Assembly: GCA_019410445.1 (NCBI GenBank)
Contig: DXSO01000014.1
Location: 1 to 23,685, forward strand
Reading direction: 5' to 3'
Source of the DNA: Sutterella sp.
GTDB lineage: Bacteria; Pseudomonadota; Gammaproteobacteria; Burkholderiales; Burkholderiaceae_F
Length of the DNA stretch: 23,685 bases
The first letter of the stretch is position 1; each line of letters starts with the position of its first letter. Below are positions 1 through 7,064 of this stretch, piece after piece. Below the pieces are notes generated by a model that was not told where the DNA came from, searched no databases, and saw nothing but the letters and a program-made list of their open reading frames with translations. The translations under genes and the position numbers were made by a program.

Positions 1-16
1 TGTGTATAAGAGACAG
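1..16. other. Residual Nextera transposon mosaic-end adapter
   Basis: The first 16 bases, TGTGTATAAGAGACAG, are identical to the last 16 of the 19-base mosaic end used in Nextera library preparation. They do not continue the surA reading frame sensibly: read on the minus strand they would add LSLIH, the usual translation of this adapter. This is untrimmed library sequence at a contig end, not biology; genomic sequence begins at base 17. Confidence 0.95.
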
Positions 17-154
17 GTCGGTAGTCTGAACCGAGGCTGCCGGATTTTCGACGGCAGTTTCTCGAGTGGCTGAGTTTTGCTGAGCAAAAGAGGGCAGCGA
101 GGCCAGCATAAGAGCGATGGCTGCCCAAGAAATGCGTTTATTGATAATAGTCAT
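17..154 (-). CDS. surA: Peptidyl-prolyl isomerase / outer-membrane protein chaperone SurA, N-terminal fragment
   Basis: Only the first 46 codons are present; the rest lies beyond the contig end. The ATG complements bases 152-154 and overlaps the end of lptD by 17 bases. The product opens with a typical Sec signal peptide: basic NKR, a hydrophobic stretch WAAIALMLASLPSF, then a cleavage site after SFA, followed by a polar Gln/Ser/Thr-rich start of the mature chain. No chaperone or parvulin domain is visible in this fragment. The name therefore rests on position: surA directly follows lptD in the same direction in most proteobacteria, and SurA is a periplasmic chaperone that feeds beta-barrel proteins, LptD included, to the Bam machinery. 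The coupling implies co-transcription with lptD. Another exported protein cannot be excluded from this fragment alone. Confidence 0.72.
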
Positions 155-2504
155 AGGTACCGATAGAAGTGGGCACGGGACTGCGGGTTTGATAACCCGG
201 GATGCTGCGCTGCAGTTCGGACAAGGGGCTGGAACCGATTCCGCCCAAACCTGTTAATTCTAACTGCAGGAAGAAGTTCGTTTCATCACTTTTGTGCTCA
301 TCCCGAGTGTAACGTTGTGCAACAGCACGTAACGTCCAACAGCCGGCGTGATATTCAAACCCGGCCAAACTTTCGATGAACTTGTGGTCATAAAGCGAGT
401 AGTTTTGACGCAGTAAGGCGTACAGCTTGTCGGATAACGGCCATTGCAAAGCAAGATCGATCTGATCGATGTAGTCATCACTGTTGCGATCTTCCTGCCA
501 GTTATAGCGATAGTACAAGCCAATAACGCTCATGGGTTTGGGCTGCCAGCGAACGCCTGCAATGGCCTTTTTAAAGCTTGATCGCTCCCATGACCACTGA
601 CCAAAGACGCAGGCTGAAATGGTCCGAGTCAGACGGGCTCCGATACTGGCGAGGAAATCACTTTTCTGATTTTCCATCGAGACGCGTTCACCCAGACTAT
701 TGACCGTACGATCATTGAAATAGTATCGCTGGCCGACGGAAGCTTTAATCCATTCCAGGCCTGTGTTGGCATCAATGAAACGAGTGGTCACGCTTGCCGT
801 GATTTGGTTGGTTTCTGCGATGCGGTCATATCCGGCCCAAGTATTTTCGCTGTAAAGCTGGGCGAAATTTAAGTCAGCGACGCTTGAGTCAAAAAGCGGA
901 ATTTTGCTTTGGTCGCGATAAGGCGTATAGCTGTAGAAGATTCGGGGTTCGAGCGTCTGCAGCATGTCACGATTGCTGAAGTTGACATCGCGCTCGAAAG
1001 TCAATCCCGTATCCAGAGAGAGGATCGGCAACGTGTAGCCTGGCGAACTTTCGGTATAGCGGTTGTTGCGATCATGATCCAGATCGTACTGAGTGCTGAT
1101 CAGCTGAGCTTTTGGCGTAACAAACCAACCTGCACCTCGAACCGGGTAGGCAACTTGTTGATGAAAGACGAATCGATCGCCGTCGAGCAACGTTGGATGA
1201 ACAAAGCGTGTTGCTTCTAGATGTGTCGTGAGTTCGAAACCAGCGGCATCGGCAACGAAAGCGTTCCATGAAAACTGAGGTTCACGCTCGTAGGGTTTAT
1301 CTGTGTTGCCGATAGTTTGGTTCTTGGTGACTCGAATGGAGCTGTTCCAGTACGTCGACGTGTAGTTCAACCAATAGTCTTGCGGCAGGATGTCATCGGT
1401 ATTGTCTCTCAGGCTAGTTGAGAAGTCATCAAAGAAGTCGTCGTCCGAGACTCTGTTGTAGTTGATGCCGTAGCCGAAGTTGTTCCAGCTGCCGCGGATA
1501 TTGGCATGCAGACTGTAACGGTGATCGCCGTAGTCATTGTCGTGTGGCATGAAATTGCCGGAAATCTCGCCCTCAAGATGCTTGGTGAGAAAGCGGAATT
1601 CGTTACCGAGCATCACGCCGCGTTTGGTGATGATTTGGGGCGTGAGGGTGTAGTCATAGTTTGGCGCTATGTTGAAATAGTAAGGAATAGCAATGTCCAA
1701 ACCACGGGCCGAACTCATTCCAACGACAGGAGACAAAAAGCCTGACTTGCGCTCTGCCGACAGTGGGAAGGTAAACCAAGGAGAACCGAAGACCGGCATG
1801 CCTCCAAGCTTTAGAACAGCTCCCGTACCAGTTCCTGATTGATCATATTCATCGAGCGTGAGCTCGTTCATTTCCACCCACCACGCGGGGTTGTCGCCTT
1901 CACAACTCGTCAGTAAAACATCTTTGAGTTCGGTGACATCGGCTGAGGCAAATCGCATGCAACGAGCGCTGCCACGCAGTCCACGAGGTTTGTATTGGTA
2001 ACTGACGTTTGTTGCCTCGCCCACCGAGTTATCTAATTGATAAGTGGCTTCAGGGGCGTTTAATTGCATGCCCGCACGCGTCACTTGGGCATCGCCGGAG
2101 ATTTTTACTTCCCCGGTTTCTTGGGTATAGACGATTTGTTGTCCCTTGAGTACGGTACTTGCGCGCCTTAACTCAGCTTCACCCGATAAGGTAAGTTCTG
2201 TTTCCGGGGAGCCTTCAATGGTTTGAGCATAGGCGATTACGGGCGAGTCTTCGTCTTTGGCGGAAGGTTCGGCGAGTCGACTCGTCCACTGATCCAGAGA
2301 TGCAGTGGATGAGTTGTTGCTGGCGACTTGCTGTTTTTCAGGCTGTCGCTCGGTAACGTAACTAGGCGAATTGACTGGCGCGATTGACTCGGCACCGGCA
2401 ATTGTCTGCCATTCCGAGTCGGAGGCGTGTGAGGTTTGAGCGCAAAGCGCGGCCATCACCGCGGCGACTAAGGGAAGCAGTTGCGGCTGTGAATTCCGTG
2501 GCAT
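138..2504 (-). CDS. lptD: LPS-assembly outer-membrane protein LptD
   Basis: LptD forms, with the lipoprotein LptE, the outer-membrane translocon that places lipopolysaccharide in the outer leaflet. The 788-residue chain starts with a signal peptide ending near TSHA. An OstA/LptA-like jelly-roll domain follows (about residues 92-160, 'YAQTIEG...SGEAELRR...VYTQETGEVKISGDAQV'), and then a long beta-barrel rich in alternating aromatic and charged residues, ending in YDYYQ. Length matches the family. The frame is open upstream to a TTG at 2636, but the ATG at 2504 is preferred: it is followed at once by the signal peptide, and a TATAAT box (2536-2541) sits inside the longer version. No clear Shine-Dalgarno is visible. 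The mature chain has four cysteines, near 182, 201, 632 and 722. E. coli has an N-terminal Cys and an adjacent Cys pair near the C terminus; here there is no Cys at the mature N terminus and only one in the 'GCW' motif. Confidence 0.95.
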   Translation of the reverse strand: MPRNSQPQLLPLVAAVMAALCAQTSHASDSEWQTIAGAESIAPVNSPSYVTERQPEKQQVASNNSSTASLDQWTSRLAEPSAKDEDSPVIAYAQTIEGSPETELTLSGEAELRRASTVLKGQQIVYTQETGEVKISGDAQVTRAGMQLNAPEATYQLDNSVGEATNVSYQYKPRGLRGSARCMRFASADVTELKDVLLTSCEGDNPAWWVEMNELTLDEYDQSGTGTGAVLKLGGMPVFGSPWFTFPLSAERKSGFLSPVVGMSSARGLDIAIPYYFNIAPNYDYTLTPQIITKRGVMLGNEFRFLTKHLEGEISGNFMPHDNDYGDHRYSLHANIRGSWNNFGYGINYNRVSDDDFFDDFSTSLRDNTDDILPQDYWLNYTSTYWNSSIRVTKNQTIGNTDKPYEREPQFSWNAFVADAAGFELTTHLEATRFVHPTLLDGDRFVFHQQVAYPVRGAGWFVTPKAQLISTQYDLDHDRNNRYTESSPGYTLPILSLDTGLTFERDVNFSNRDMLQTLEPRIFYSYTPYRDQSKIPLFDSSVADLNFAQLYSENTWAGYDRIAETNQITASVTTRFIDANTGLEWIKASVGQRYYFNDRTVNSLGERVSMENQKSDFLASIGARLTRTISACVFGQWSWERSSFKKAIAGVRWQPKPMSVIGLYYRYNWQEDRNSDDYIDQIDLALQWPLSDKLYALLRQNYSLYDHKFIESLAGFEYHAGCWTLRAVAQRYTRDEHKSDETNFFLQLELTGLGGIGSSPLSELQRSIPGYQTRSPVPTSIGTYDYYQ

Positions 2505-2535
2505 GTGTCGATACAGTTCACTGTTAGGTTTCAGG

Positions 2536-2565
2536 ATTATAAGGGTGAGTGATCCGTTGCTTTCA
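2536..2565 (-). promoter_or_regulatory. Candidate sigma70 promoter of lptD-surA
   Basis: On the minus strand a perfect TATAAT (complement of 2536-2541) lies 32 bases upstream of the lptD ATG. The -35 side is poor: TGAAAG at an 18-base spacing is the nearest plausible hexamer. The box supports the internal lptD start at 2504 rather than the upstream TTG. Regulatory control by sigma-E, usual for lptD in enterics, is not evident here. Confidence 0.42.
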
Positions 2566-2708
2566 GAGGGAATTGCCTTAGACGATGGGAAATACCGACT
2601 TAAGAGTGGTTGCGTCAGGCGGTCTGATCCAAGCAAGGCGAAAGTTTTTCGAGGATAATCCGCCTCAAGTGAAATCGAAGAGCGCTTTTAGCGACTAGGA
2701 AAATCATC

Positions 2709-3725
2709 ATGCAGATTGAACAAGATGCGCGTCTGACAACTCTTTGTCAGTGGCTTGAAAAGCAAAATGTCGTAACCGGCCTTGATCTCTCCACATTAAC
2801 TGCCGCAAGCGCTGATGCGAGTTTTCGACGCTACTTCCGTGTACAAGGTCAAGAAAAAACTTTCATCGTCATGGATGCACCGCCCCAAAAAGAGCCGATT
2901 GCTTCCTTTTTGAAGGTTGATGCGATGATGAAGCATGCTGGGCTGAATGTTCCGGAGATTTATGCAAGCAACTCAGACGATGGCTTTATTTTGATGAGTG
3001 ATCTGGGTAATCAAACATACTTGGATGTACTCAACGAGGATAATGCGGCTCGGCTGATGGATGCGGCCACCGATGCATTGGTCAAGTGGCAGCTTGCTTC
3101 CAAGCCAGGAATGTTGCCCGAGTATGATCATGCCGTTTTGCGTCGAGAGATTGATCTTTTCCCTGAATGGTATGTGGGAAGACATCGTGGCTACACAATG
3201 ACGGATAAGCAAAAGCAAATCATTGACTCGGTGTATGAAAAGATCATTGCATCATGCTTGTCTCAGCCACGGGTTTTTGTTCATCGGGATTTCATGCCGC
3301 GCAATCTGATGATGTCCGATCCCTTGCCCGGTGTGTTGGATTTTCAGGATGCGTTGTATGGCCCGGTGACTTACGATATCGCCAGTCTGATGCGAGATGC
3401 GTTCATCAGTTGGGGGGAAAGTTTCGTACTTGACGTCACGATTCGCTACTGGGACAAGGCCAGAAAAGCAGGTATTCCGGTAGCGCAGGATTTTGGAGCG
3501 TTCTGGCGAGATGTCGAATGGATGGGGATGCAGCGGCATTTGAAGGTGCTTGGTATTTTTGCGCGTATCAACTACCGGGACGGGCGTGAAAAGTATCTGC
3601 AAGACACTCCTCGTTTCCTACACTATGTGCGGGAGACGGCCAATCGTTACCATGAGCTCAAACCAATCAACTGGTTGCTTGATCAATTTGAAGAGCAGAA
3701 GACCAAAGTAGGTTGGACGTATTGA
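2709..3725 (+). CDS. amgK: N-acetylmuramate/N-acetylglucosamine kinase AmgK
   Basis: AmgK phosphorylates the anomeric hydroxyl of MurNAc (and GlcNAc) in the cytoplasm to give MurNAc-1-phosphate, the first step of the anabolic cell-wall recycling route that bypasses MurA and MurB. The 338 residues form an aminoglycoside-phosphotransferase fold. Visible features are an N-terminal 'SADASFRRYFRV' nucleotide-binding strand (34-45), the Brenner catalytic loop VHRDFMPRNLMM with H192, D194 and N199, and the metal-binding DFQD (D211). The DFQDALYGPVTYD sequence is characteristic of this subfamily. The start has AGGA eight bases upstream. The gene diverges from lptD and is followed 24 bases later by murU, the standard partner, which fixes the assignment over a generic aminoglycoside kinase. 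Confidence 0.93.
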   Translation: MQIEQDARLTTLCQWLEKQNVVTGLDLSTLTAASADASFRRYFRVQGQEKTFIVMDAPPQKEPIASFLKVDAMMKHAGLNVPEIYASNSDDGFILMSDLGNQTYLDVLNEDNAARLMDAATDALVKWQLASKPGMLPEYDHAVLRREIDLFPEWYVGRHRGYTMTDKQKQIIDSVYEKIIASCLSQPRVFVHRDFMPRNLMMSDPLPGVLDFQDALYGPVTYDIASLMRDAFISWGESFVLDVTIRYWDKARKAGIPVAQDFGAFWRDVEWMGMQRHLKVLGIFARINYRDGREKYLQDTPRFLHYVRETANRYHELKPINWLLDQFEEQKTKVGWTY

Positions 3726-3749
3726 CGCAAGAAAGAAGGTAAGACGATT

Positions 3750-4481
3750 ATGCGAGCGATGGTGCTTGCGGCCGGACGCGGATCTCGGCTTGAACCGCTG
3801 ACGAACCATACGCCCAAGCCTTTGTTGCCAGTTGCTGAAGGAGTTCGTCTGTGTGACTGGACTCTTGCCGGTCTCAAACGGGCGGGAATTACCGAAGTGG
3901 TAATGAACACCGCTCATTTGCCAGGGGCTTTTGAGGCGCTGCCTGAACACTTGCTTGAAAAAGGAGTGCATTTACAACTTTCTCGAGAAGGCCAATCGCA
4001 TGAGCATGCGCTTGAAAGTCTCGGGGGGATCGTGCACGCGCTTCCTCTGCTGACGGACGAAGGCAGAGATGAAACTCCTTTCATTGTGGTTGCTGGCGAT
4101 GTAGTCCACAACTACGATTTCACAAGGCTCTGTGATCGGTCAAAGGAAATCAAGGCTGGAAAGTATGATGCTTTTTTGGTAGCCGTACCCAACCCAAGTT
4201 TCAATAGCATGGGAGATTTGACGGTTCTTGAAGACGGAAGCGTTGTGAGAGGTCAGCCTCCTCGAAAGCACAGCTATGGATGCATCATGCTTGTTAATCC
4301 AAAGATTTTTGATGGACTAAAGCCGGTTTGGTGCAAACTTTTTCCTTGGATGTGGGAGTTGGCGCAGCAGGGACGAATGCGAGCCGAGGTGTTCGATGGC
4401 TTTTGGGACAATGTCGGCACAGTCGAACAGCTTCAGGCACTTAGACAAAACACTCAGGCTCTGCAATGGGCTCGTTTTTAG
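3750..4481 (+). CDS. murU: N-acetylmuramate alpha-1-phosphate uridylyltransferase MurU
   Basis: MurU transfers UMP from UTP to MurNAc-alpha-1-phosphate, giving UDP-MurNAc and returning recycled sugar to peptidoglycan synthesis in the cytoplasm. The 243-residue protein is a small nucleotidyltransferase: nucleotide-binding loop LAAGRGSRLEPLT (6-18), catalytic lysine region KPLLPV (K23), metal aspartate in VAGDVVHNYDF (D117), and a C-terminal WDNVGT containing the second conserved Asp (about D220). Length is normal for MurU and far shorter than glucose-1-phosphate transferases with extra domains. AAGAAGGT lies just upstream of the ATG. It pairs with amgK upstream; a nitronate-monooxygenase-family gene follows after ten bases, so the three probably share a transcript. 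Confidence 0.92.
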   Translation: MRAMVLAAGRGSRLEPLTNHTPKPLLPVAEGVRLCDWTLAGLKRAGITEVVMNTAHLPGAFEALPEHLLEKGVHLQLSREGQSHEHALESLGGIVHALPLLTDEGRDETPFIVVAGDVVHNYDFTRLCDRSKEIKAGKYDAFLVAVPNPSFNSMGDLTVLEDGSVVRGQPPRKHSYGCIMLVNPKIFDGLKPVWCKLFPWMWELAQQGRMRAEVFDGFWDNVGTVEQLQALRQNTQALQWARF

Positions 4482-4491
4482 GGAAATGCAA

Positions 4492-5574
4492 ATGCAGTCG
4501 ATGCAAGAACTGGTCAATGAGCGCACAGCGCGTTTTCTGAATACTGCGCAGGTTCGTTTGCCGATTATGAATGCTCCAATGGCAGACGCTTCTGGTCCGG
4601 AAATGGCTGCGGCTGTTTGTCGTGCCGGAGGGTTGGGAGTGTTGGCCGGAGACGAACTTGAACCGAAGGCGTTGTCCGAAGCGATTGATGAAGTGAGGCG
4701 TCTGGCAGGAGAGAATGCGCGGTTTGCCGTCAATATCAGGGTTGCTCCGGCTAAAAAGGCAACGGCAGAACAGCAAGAGTTGCAACGCAAAATGCTTGAT
4801 GCGCTTGAGGATCTTGCTGCTGATGTGGGTGTTGAGGCCGGTACAACACTAGCTTTGCCTGATTTTGATGCTCAGTTTGATGTGCTTGTGCAAAAACAGG
4901 TTCCCGTGGTCAGCGTGACTTTTGGCGGGTTGCGGGAAGAGTACGATGACCGACTCAAGCAGGCGGGGATGCTTTGGATGGGAACTGCCACAACTCTGCG
5001 CGAAGCGAAGGTGCTGCGTGCGGCGGGAGCTGATATTGTGGTCGTTCAAGGAATAGAGGCAGGAGGCCCCCGTCTTAATTTCGAAAATACGAGTGAAGAG
5101 GCGGCTTTGGGGATGAGTGTACTGGTTGCGCACGCTTCGCGTGCCACACAATTGCCAGTCGTTGCTTCTGGTGGCATTGGTACACCCGATCAGGTTTATG
5201 CGGCTTTGGCGGCAGGTGCTGGAGCTGTCATGGTCGGATCAGTTCTTTTGAGAACGTTTGAAAGTCGTGTGTCATCAGCCTTCAAAGATCTTCTGCCGCT
5301 GGTTTCTGACGTTTCTATGCGACTGACGAGTTGTTTCAACGGACGTCCGACACGTGTGTATCCGACCGATTTGGTGAGGGCTCTGGAAGAGAGCGGTTTG
5401 CGGTTTGCTCCGTATCCTCTTCAGCGTGAAGTCATGCGTCCGATTTTGTCCGCAGCACGTATTCAGGGACGAGAAGATTTGGCTTGTCTGCCGGCAGGAC
5501 AGGCGGCGATGTTGGCACGGGAAGAGTCTGTTGAACAAGCTTTGAATCGTTTGATGGTTTTCGTGGTCAACTAA
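4492..5574 (+). CDS. Nitronate monooxygenase-family FMN flavoprotein lacking the usual active-site His
   Basis: This is a TIM-barrel flavoprotein of the nitronate monooxygenase (2-nitropropane dioxygenase) group, which oxidises alkyl nitronates with FMN and O2. Family marks in order are PIMNAPMA (24-31), GGLGVLAG, VSVTFG, GIEAGG (187-192), the phosphate-binding VVASGGIGTP (about 222-231), AVMVGSVLLRTFES and FNGRPTR. In typical members EAGG is followed by His, the proposed catalytic base; here P193 takes that place, so substrate or activity may differ. FabK-type enoyl reductases are relatives and cannot be excluded. Three in-frame ATGs occur at 4486, 4492 and 4501; 4492 is chosen because AGGGA (4480-4484) is seven bases upstream. 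The gene sits ten bases after murU. About 145 bases without a gene follow. Confidence 0.82.
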   Translation: MQSMQELVNERTARFLNTAQVRLPIMNAPMADASGPEMAAAVCRAGGLGVLAGDELEPKALSEAIDEVRRLAGENARFAVNIRVAPAKKATAEQQELQRKMLDALEDLAADVGVEAGTTLALPDFDAQFDVLVQKQVPVVSVTFGGLREEYDDRLKQAGMLWMGTATTLREAKVLRAAGADIVVVQGIEAGGPRLNFENTSEEAALGMSVLVAHASRATQLPVVASGGIGTPDQVYAALAAGAGAVMVGSVLLRTFESRVSSAFKDLLPLVSDVSMRLTSCFNGRPTRVYPTDLVRALEESGLRFAPYPLQREVMRPILSAARIQGREDLACLPAGQAAMLAREESVEQALNRLMVFVVN

Positions 5575-5601
5575 AATTTGTGAAAAGCTCTTGCAAAACG
5601 G

Positions 5602-5639
5602 CTTGTTAAGACAAGTAGGAAATAGCAGTCCTGTACAAT
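5602..5639 (+). promoter_or_regulatory. Candidate promoter region of dusB-fis-purH
   Basis: The 146-base gap before dusB holds a small inverted repeat, CTTGT-TAAG-ACAAG (5602-5615), and a TACAAT box (5634-5639) about 80 bases before the dusB start. No good -35 hexamer is found at 16-18 bases; the inverted repeat covers that region and might be an operator. The evidence is only pattern-level. Confidence 0.28.
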
Positions 5640-5720
5640 GGCGAAAGCTATAAGAGGTTGTGTTGATTCTGTGAGTGCTCGTCGTTTGTCGAGGTCGGGA
5701 TTTTCTTTATTTTCAGAGTG

Positions 5721-6743
5721 ATGCAGATAGGTCCGTATCAGTTGGAAGGCAATTTTGTCTTAGCGCCGATGGCAGGTGTCACAGATGCGGCCTTTCGTGT
5801 GGTTTGCTTGCATTTTGGTGCGGCTTATGCCGTTGGCGAAATGGCGGCATCTGGTACGCATTTGCTCAATACGGAAATGACGCGACGTCGATATTGCTGT
5901 GACAAACGAGAACGGTTTCCTGTCGTACAAATTCTCGGTGCGGATCCGGCGGAAATGGCCAATGCTGCTGCGCTTGCTCAGGATTGTGGCGCGGCAATGG
6001 TGGACGTTAATTTCGGGTGCCCAGCTCGAGTGGTTTGTGGAACAGCGTGCGGATCTGCAGTCATGCGTGATCCTGAGCTTGCAGGTGCTATTCTCAAGGC
6101 CGTGGCTTCAGCGGTTACGGTGCCTGTGTCGGTGAAAATGCGTACAGGATGGGATGACGAAACAAAAACTGCGGTACAGATTGCACGAAAGGCTCAAGAC
6201 GAAGGATTTTCGCTTGTGACGGTGCATGGAAGGACTCGTGCACAGCGCTTTGGCGGAAAGGTTAACCGCGAGGATATTGCCGCAGTTGTGCGCAGTGTGG
6301 ATGTTCCGGTACTTGCCAATGGCGATGTAAGTACGCCTGAGGAGGCAGTAAGTTTGCTGCAACAGACAGGCGCTGCCGGCGTGATGATTGGGCGAGGAAG
6401 TTACGGCAACCCTTGGTTGTTTGCACGAGCTCAGTCACTTCTGGACGGGAAGGAAGATCCAGGACAGCCGCAGCCAGAAGAAGTTTTGTCCACAGTAAAG
6501 ATGCATCTTAGGGCTTTGATTGAGGGTGAAAATATTGACGATGCTCGTCGTGAGATGTCTTTGGTAAGAACATTTCGCAAGCATCTGCGGTATTACTTAC
6601 GCAGATTTTGTGACGACAATCAACAGTTGCAGAGTTCTTTGGCACAAATGCTGCTTATCAATGAGTGGAAGATGTTGGAAGTTGCCGTGGAAGAGTTTTT
6701 TGAACAAGTGCCGAAGACGGCGGTGCGGATTGCTGGAAAATGA
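5721..6743 (+). CDS. dusB: tRNA-dihydrouridine synthase B
   Basis: DusB reduces a uridine in the D-loop of tRNA (U17 in E. coli) to dihydrouridine using FMN and NADPH. The 340-residue product has the Dus signatures: APMAGVTD (15-22) at the FMN site, DVNFGCPARVVC with catalytic C100, VSVKMRTGW, VHGRTRAQ, and PVLANGDV followed by GVMIGRGSYGNPW. The helical tRNA-binding domain fills the last 100 residues. The chosen ATG gives MQIGPYQL, aligning with the start of other DusB proteins; a GTG three bases earlier is in frame and also possible. DusB instead of DusA or DusC is supported by the overlap with fis (ATGA at 6740-6743), the conserved dusB-fis operon. Confidence 0.95.
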   Translation: MQIGPYQLEGNFVLAPMAGVTDAAFRVVCLHFGAAYAVGEMAASGTHLLNTEMTRRRYCCDKRERFPVVQILGADPAEMANAAALAQDCGAAMVDVNFGCPARVVCGTACGSAVMRDPELAGAILKAVASAVTVPVSVKMRTGWDDETKTAVQIARKAQDEGFSLVTVHGRTRAQRFGGKVNREDIAAVVRSVDVPVLANGDVSTPEEAVSLLQQTGAAGVMIGRGSYGNPWLFARAQSLLDGKEDPGQPQPEEVLSTVKMHLRALIEGENIDDARREMSLVRTFRKHLRYYLRRFCDDNQQLQSSLAQMLLINEWKMLEVAVEEFFEQVPKTAVRIAGK

Positions 6744-7048
6744 CGAGTGAAACGGAAAATCAAGGTGAAGCAGATCTGCAGACTATTTTGAAGCCGGGTG
6801 TTACGGCCAATGATGCGTTTAACCAACTCGTGGTTTACCGAGTGGAAAGTTATCTGCGTGATCTGGAGGGGGTACGAGGCCTGCCTCTTTACGAAATGAT
6901 TACATCGGCAGCTGAAAGGCCATTGTTGGATTGGGCAATGAAGCGCTCAAACGGCAATCAGCGTGCCGCAGCAAAGCTTTTGGGAATTAACCGAAATACG
7001 CTGAGAAAGAAACTCATCATGCATGGGTTTCCATCCTCAGGACTTTGA
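6740..7048 (+). CDS. fis: Fis-family nucleoid DNA-binding protein
   Basis: Fis is a small dimeric nucleoid-associated protein that bends DNA and modulates rRNA promoters and recombination in fast-growing cells. The 102-residue product ends in the Fis helix-turn-helix: PLLDWAMKRSNGNQRAAA, then LLGINRNTLRKKL, near identical to E. coli Fis in the recognition helix. The N-terminal 40 residues, which carry the beta-hairpin arms in enteric Fis, are divergent. Its ATG overlaps the dusB stop by four bases, the classic dusB-fis arrangement, so translation is probably coupled. purH follows after 16 bases. Confidence 0.94.
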   Translation: MTSETENQGEADLQTILKPGVTANDAFNQLVVYRVESYLRDLEGVRGLPLYEMITSAAERPLLDWAMKRSNGNQRAAAKLLGINRNTLRKKLIMHGFPSSGL

Positions 7049-7064
7049 AATTAAAGGAAAAACT

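Noticed and set aside
2505..2636. N-terminal extension of LptD by 44 residues from a TTG
   Set aside because: It would put non-signal residues before the signal peptide and contains the likely -10 box of the gene. The ATG at 2504 is better.
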